Positions 58,353-64,000 of a DNA stretch of 64,000 nt are shown here, piece by piece. Made by a program: the position numbers and the translations under genes. Each line of letters opens with the position of its first letter. Position 1 is the stretch's first letter. The stretch covers positions 13,589,155 to 13,653,154 of the forward strand of contig CALNVZ010003434.1 in NCBI GenBank assembly GCA_940671915.1, read 5' to 3'. Origin of the DNA: Paracentrotus lividus (taxonomy: Eukaryota; Echinodermata; Echinoidea; Camarodonta; Echinidae). The notes below the pieces were generated by a model. That model worked only from the letters and a program-made list of their open reading frames with translations. It searched no databases and was not told the origin of the DNA.

Positions 58353-59125
58353 TACTATCTGTAGATAAGACACTCAATCTTAAACATTAGTGTAAAGTGT
58401 CAAATTACTGTGCTTGTTGATCTAGATTCAGCACTGACTAAGCATCAGTTGAGATAACACCAAGTTTATCGCATGACCCTTTATTTCACTAGATCGGTAT
58501 TAACCTACACTTATTAATCTCGGCACTTTTGGCATTTTTGGATTCGGTGGGAGGGCTGTTACCTGCTAAAAGCTGTGATGATCTCTTATCATTTATTTAT
58601 CATTCTTTCATCCAAGTCTTTTTGAAATCAAATGTCTTCTGCAATTATAGAAAAAAAAATCTTGTTTTTTCTTTGTCTGGTTATAAAAATGGTAGCAGAT
58701 TTGAAGGGCTCTCGTGCTGATCAAGCATTCATTTAATTTGATTAGCAACATAGTCATATTTATTTCAATCAAGTTATCCCTCTTTTTCTCTCTTTACTTT
58801 TACGTAAAAGAAAAAGCAACTTTGCTTTGATTCTCTTTATGTAGACAAACCCTTTTTTTATCTGTAATATAAATTTTGGATATACATTAGTAAGTTAATT
58901 TTGTAAAAGTGCCTGCATATGCATGTATGTATTCCTTTATTCGATTTATGCCATTATTTTAGATAGAAATTATCAGTCATCATGGTACTTGTATCGACAC
59001 TTTCTTTGATTATTGGCAGATGCATTCTTTTCAAATCTTCTTTTTAACTACTTTGTTTCCCTTTATAATTTGATATCGAATTGAGGTTGTGCAATGTAAA
59101 CAATGTAAATATTCAATGTGTCTAC

Positions 59126-59287
59126 AGTCACCCTTGCCTAAGTCAAATTTGTTGAGACTGAAGAAGTAGATTTGATTTTTAAGATATACATCTTATGAAG
59201 GGTTAAAAACGATAGAACATAAAGTGCAAGATGACTTTAAAAGGCCCTCAACTTCGGCAGTTATTTGACTTAGGCAAAGTTGACCGT
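59126..59287. mobile_element. Foldback, CTTGCCTAAGTCAAAT ends
   Basis: ACAGTCACCCTTGCCTAAGT at the left, ACTTAGGCAAAGTTGACCGT at the right, about 160 bp apart. No ORF. Confidence 0.65.
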
Positions 59288-59655
59288 ATTTGTATTAAAA
59301 TGATAGGTGAATATAAAGTTGAAAACAAGAAATGTATAATTATTAGTTATGGAGATACTAAGTTGGTAGACAAAACCATGGCATGTGTACTATTTGATTA
59401 GAAATGTTTTTGACTGATTTTCTAATGATGATAAATTTGATTCTTTTATGTGGTGATGTAGATTTATGATTAGATATATATTATATATAGATGTATTATT
59501 ATATATTGCCATTATTGAATACTTGTATAATATTATTATGTTCTCTTTTGTATTGAAGCTTGTCTATATGAGTGAGTCATTGAAACAATATCCAGGGATA
59601 AATTTTAAGTAGGAAATGTTCACAATTTAGTCTTTTTAGGGAAGAGTTTGATTGC

Positions 59656-59854
59656 AGAAGGCCCTAAATCCACCTTATGTTATTTCAAAGATTCAGATTC
59701 TGTACAGGAGTGTATTAAATGGGTGCATTTTGTTATAATTGCTTTCAACTCTAGGTTAATCCTTATGTTCAGAGACAAGCTACAATCTTAACAAAACTTG
59801 TTTTTTGATATCACTCTCATACTTTTCATCAAAAGTTGATTTAGGGCCTTTTGG
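59656..59854. mobile_element. GGCCCTAAATCCAC-family foldback, copy 5
   Basis: GAAGGCCCTAAATCCACCTT at the left, AGTTGATTTAGGGCCTTTTG at the right. Confidence 0.75.
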
Positions 59855-60274
59855 AATAAAAATCCTCATTTTTAGGTGCACTGAATGTGGGTAGTTATGT
59901 ATTCATCATGAAATGATCTGCATGATTTATATACCCAATTTGTATTGATTTAGCTTAATTAGGTTTATTTATAAAAGAACAATATATTTCATTTTAACAT
60001 AGTGATGAGTCCATGTATGAACAAATATTTATATGATTTCATTGAGCACTCATGTAAATATGCACAATTATGTATATGAAATTATTCATAATCTTGAAGA
60101 AATTTTGTTTAACTTGTACCACTTTCCCATACTGTTATAGAATTTATAGTATTTGCATCATTGCTTTTTTACTTTGGGAAGTAATGCATGGTTGGTGGTC
60201 CATGACTGTTTTGATTGTAATTTATGTTGCTATGTAAGAAGACATAGCTCTTACAGTTACACATAGATTATCCA

Positions 60275-60280
60275 AATAAA
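60275..60280 (+). terminator. Candidate poly(A) signal for the exon-C isoform
   Basis: AATAAA about 3.5 kb after the exon C stop, followed by TTGTTATT. Position is the only support. From here to 61490 nothing beyond simple C/CT tracts (about 61001-61030) was recognised. Confidence 0.3.
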
Positions 60281-61493
60281 GAATGATAGGCCTATATAGT
60301 TGTTATTAAGCAGATCAGGGTACTCTAATACTAGGGTTAACATTCAATCATACAAGGCTTATTTATGTCAGCATTCTAAACATAAGCAGTGTAAATAGAG
60401 AAGAACCATGTTTCATAAAAAAAAACAATGCAAGTCGTAAAAATACGTAGCATTACACACTTCAAATCAGGGCGTTTTTTTTTCCATCATTAGATCCCCA
60501 GACATTAGTGGAAGGTTTTGGTTTAGGAATCACACCTCAAACCCTAAACACCACAAACCTAACCCTACTCATGCTAGATGTGTTAGGAGGTCAACAATTG
60601 GAAATATGAAATGTCTGCACACCTGCATACATGTATTATGTAATTTTATGATTTGCATTGTTTTTACGAAAAATAAGGTTTTAGTCGGGACTCTGCCTGC
60701 ATGTAACGTCCATGTGAAAACTTAATTACATATAGTTGTTAATCATTAGTCGGACACAAATTTCAATAAATAATGATAATACTGATCAATGTTTTATTAC
60801 ATGTCATATCATTTTAAGCATTAATAAATTCTTTCTTTTATCTAAATAAGATTTCATGGGTAGTAAAGTGTGCAATTTTCTTGCATTTTATTAAAATTAC
60901 GTTACAAATTTCTAAATACATTCATATTAAAATTTAAATAGTTTTATGTTTCCTGAGAACAATTTTTTTTTTAAACTGTCAACATATCTATTGAACTCTT
61001 CCCCCCCCCCTCTCTCTCCTTCTCTCTCCCTCACTGTCTTGACTTCTCCAAATAAGCAAATAAAATGTGTCCTAAATGATTTAATTAAAAAATAATCCAT
61101 TCAACATTAAACCATCATAAGTTAATACATTGAGGTATGCCATTATCTGCAAAAAGTTCTGGTTAAAATATTTTAAACTCATGACACAACTCTAAAGTAT
61201 AGCAACTATAATATAACTTTCGACCAATCAAACTTGGTTCACATTACAGCAAAACTTCTACACATGTTCCCTCTACATTTTCCACCTCTGCCAGAAACCC
61301 TTTAAACACATGAGTTTGTTCAACTTTGTTCGAGCAGGTAACAACATGCACATGTTGCTTTGTTACGCAAGGACAACACCAAAGAAATTGTCCCATGTTG
61401 TAATACCTGAAACCAAGTTGGCTTAACCTTGTGTATAGATGGATCTGAACATGCCCACTCCCGAGCCAGAGACTCGCTTATCTTCCTTATATA

Positions 61494-62558
61494 CAGTGTG
61501 TTCCTAAAAAAAGGTAATCGAAGTTCAAAGGTCGGTCATTTCAAAAGTATATGGTTTCTTTTTGTGATTTGTTTACTAAACTACTAAGTAACTCATCAGC
61601 TTTAATATGAGACATTGCTTACGTCCAAACTGTAATGGGTCACAGAGTTAGGGTCCTTTGAAGGTGATAGGTACAAAACCAATTTTTTCCAAGTTTTTCG
61701 TTTTTAGGGTATGACACCAACTTTTTAAAAAATTGTTGGTTTCATAGTTTTGGGGGGTTTTGTCAAATAAAGTTTCAATGAAATGCCATCTTATTTGTCA
61801 AAGGACCTATCTCAATGGCAATGAGATGTGTTCGCTATTAGGAGTCTCTTGAGTCGTGGAGACGTCGTGGTGACGTCTCCTGAGACTTCAGGTCGTCGAG
61901 GGAAAATGGAACAAAAGTCAAACATGTTCAATCTTTTAGTAGACCTCTTTAAGACGCCAGCAAGTCAAAATTATTAAACCGTTCGATTTCTTTTAATCGT
62001 TAGCAAGTTCCGACAACGTCTCTGCGAAGTCGTGGATACTAAAGGGACGTCGCGGCAACCCCGCAAAGACGTCACAGAGACTTGCTTGCGTATTAAAGAA
62101 GTCTACTAAAAGATTGGACATGTTTGACATTTCTTTGATTTTTCTTGCGACTTCCTGCAGAATCAGGAGACATCGCGGCGATCCGTCTCCGAGACTCCAG
62201 AGACTCACGCATAATCGAGAACCCATGTCATTGCCAGTGAGATAGGTCCTTTGACAAATGAGATTGCATTTCATTGAAACTTTGTGTGACAAAAAAAAAC
62301 CAAAACTATGAAACCAAAATTTTATAAAAAGTTAGTTTCATACCCTAAAAACGAAAAACTTAGAAAAAATGGGTTTTGTACCTATCACCTTCAAATGACC
62401 CTAAGTCTGTGACCCATTACAGTTTAGACGTAAGCAGTGTCTCAAATTAAAGCTGATGAGTTACTTAGTAGTTTAGTAAACAAATCACAAAATTAAATCA
62501 CATACTTTTGAAATAACTGACCTTTGAACTTCGATTACCTTTTTTTAGGAACACACTG
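61494..62558. mobile_element. 1.07-kb Tc1/mariner-type foldback, CAGTGTGTTCCTAAAAAAAG ends
   Basis: TA-flanked. The arms match inverted over about 400 bp on each side (GGTAATCGAAGTTCAAAGGTC, CATCAGCTTTAAT, GGACCTATCTCA with its inverted match GAGATAGGTCC). The centre has GAGACGTC-type motifs like those of 5419-5732, suggesting an old nested element. Confidence 0.85.
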
Positions 62559-62564
62559 TATATA

Positions 62565-63407
62565 CCGAGTGAGTCAAAAAAAACTTTACACCTAGAAAAA
62601 TGTCAATAAAAAGAAAACCAATTTATAAACCCTAAATTATTTTAATTATTCAGAAAGAGTAACTCCTCCCGCATCTTCTGGTACCATTTTTGTGTGGTAT
62701 GTCATTACGCTTGGATGAACACATGCATTGTTTGCGAAGATGCAAATTTCGAATCGTGCCAGGGTGTGGATGAAATTAAAACAACAAAAGCCGACAAAAA
62801 AGCATCTCCATCATGAATAAAATAGCATTACTTTTTAACGAAAATGTCTTCTGCTTAATAACTTGGCAGGAATATTGTTACACATATTGACTACAGTTTG
62901 TATGAAAATTAGATTGACTCGTCAAGTAATGCACGAATGAGTACACATCAAAGAGTAAATTGTCACTGACAGATCTAAAAAGGCCTCCTAATACTTTTGA
63001 AAAGAGATTATTTTGTCTTCGACGTGTGCTCACTCATGCCTGACTCTACAGATTTATCTCATTTTCGTACAGAATGTAGTCAATATGTATAACAACACCC
63101 CTACCAAGTTATTAAGCGTAAGACATTTTCGTTAAAAAGTTCTGCTATTTTATTCATGATGGAGTTGCTTTTTTTGTCAGCTTTTGTAGTTTCAATTTCA
63201 TCCCCACCCTGGCACAATTCGAAATTTGCATGTTCGCAAACAATGCGTCGTGTTCATCCAAGCGTAAAGACATACCACACAAAAATGGTACCAGAAGATG
63301 CGGGAGGAGTTACTCTTTCAGAATATGTAAAATAATTTAGGATTTATAAATTGGTTTTCTTTTTATTGACATTTTTCTAGGTGTAAAGTTTTTTTTGACT
63401 CACTCGC
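62565..63407. mobile_element. 843-bp foldback, CGAGTGAGTCAAAAAAAACT ends
   Basis: Starts six bases after the previous element ends. The arms match over about 350 bp (TTTACACCTAGAAAAATGTC, GAGTAACTCCTCCCGCATCT, ATGGTACCAGAAGATGC mirrored). Ends resemble those of the 10486-11106 family but the interiors differ. Confidence 0.85.
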
Positions 63408-63522
63408 TATATATATATATATATATTTTTTTTTTTGGGGGGGGGAGGGAGCTCGTTCCACCTTTGGTCAACTATCCAGAGTGGCCATCAACTCGGCACA
63501 CCTAATTCTTATCATGTGCAAC

Positions 63523-63630
63523 CTAATCCCCCTTTTCATGAGATTCATCGCGTGCTGTTGCACTGAGAGTTTCTGGAGGAGATGACGGGGGTCCATTTGA
63601 CGATGTTGAGGATTTATGTTGGTCAGCCAC
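63523..63630 (-). CDS. Possible last coding exon of a minus-strand gene entering from the right
   Basis: On the minus strand a TTTCTTGCAG acceptor (63631-63640) precedes 35 codons: V-A-D-Q-H-K, then Ser/Pro/Thr-rich, then D-E-S-H-E-K-G-D and TAG at 63523-63525. Hydrophilic, low-complexity tails like this are common at protein C-termini. Other frames of the exon read longer past the TAG without a better match. No upstream exon is visible in the remaining 370 bp, so the phase cannot be tested. Confidence 0.35.
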   Translation of the reverse strand: MADQHKSSTSSNGPPSSPPETLSATARDESHEKGD

Positions 63631-64000
63631 CTGCAAGAAAGAATACAACAGAACGTCTTTGCACTGTAATATTTAGGAGATTTCATGCCAGTTTAATCTA
63701 ACAGTCTGGTTTCAAATAAGAGCAGTGATTTTTCAAGGAGGTATTGCAAACTTGGGTATCAAAGATAACTTGACAAATATATACTAGACTAGGCCAATCA
63801 GTAGACCATAGACTCCACTGTTTGCTCTTTATGTGAGGGTGTCGTCATAGTAAACCAGCTTTGGCTATTATTTTTGAGGAGAAGTATTGCAGATTCAATT
63901 ACCCAAATGACTTGTTTTACTATTATCTCGATTAACTAAACGTACCAATATGACGGTCATTGTATGAAATAATTTTTTAACCATTTCTAATGTCAATTTT

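Noticed and set aside
1..64000. CRISPR arrays, bacterial operons, phage or viral genes
   Set aside because: The window has spliced metazoan genes and eukaryotic repeats; no direct-repeat/spacer array, and no viral gene was recognised.

Overview
This is AT-rich, intron-rich metazoan DNA with long introns, abundant microsatellites and two short assembly gaps (3614-3624 and 37112-37136). The encoded proteins (an UNC93-like MFS protein and a CDC50/TMEM30 P4-ATPase subunit), tRNA-derived SINE-like pieces and very many foldback repeats fit a marine invertebrate, most likely an echinoderm such as a sea urchin. The species call is an inference.

Layout. (1) 238-3393, plus: the last two coding exons of a gene that starts before the window and ends in a Lys/Arg-rich tail. 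(2) 9828-13550, minus: a five-exon gene assembled here by hand. It encodes a 137-residue protein with a signal peptide, seven mature cysteines and two N-glycosylation sequons; every intron is phase 1. No single exon is long enough to stand out as an ORF. (3) 14318-20065: a 5.7-kb foldback whose arms carry repeated DR1-type nuclear-receptor half-site pairs, and whose centre holds a 0.67-kb tandem duplication and a decayed LINE fragment. (4) 20979-27628, plus: a complete UNC93A-like gene of three coding exons, with three tandem tRNA-like units between its stop codon and a poly(A) signal. (5) 38431-56814, plus: a complete TMEM30A/CDC50A gene with seven shared coding exons and three candidate terminal exons, all in the same phase, giving different cytosolic tails. 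(6) 63523-63630, minus: a possible last coding exon of a gene lying mostly beyond the right edge.

The rest is dominated by foldback (inverted-repeat) elements of more than a dozen families. Several are flanked by TA, TTA, GTA or TTAA, as expected for non-autonomous DNA transposons of Tc1/mariner, PIF/Harbinger and piggyBac type. Two further foldbacks carry tRNA-like sequences in both arms. No transposase gene was seen, so these would depend on enzymes encoded elsewhere.

The genes do not form an obvious pathway. TMEM30 is the chaperone and beta subunit of phospholipid flippases, UNC93-like proteins are multi-pass membrane proteins, and the minus-strand gene encodes a predicted secreted peptide. 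TE-poor stretches at 34.2-37.3 kb, 47.0-50.3 kb and 58.4-60.3 kb may be long 3' UTRs.
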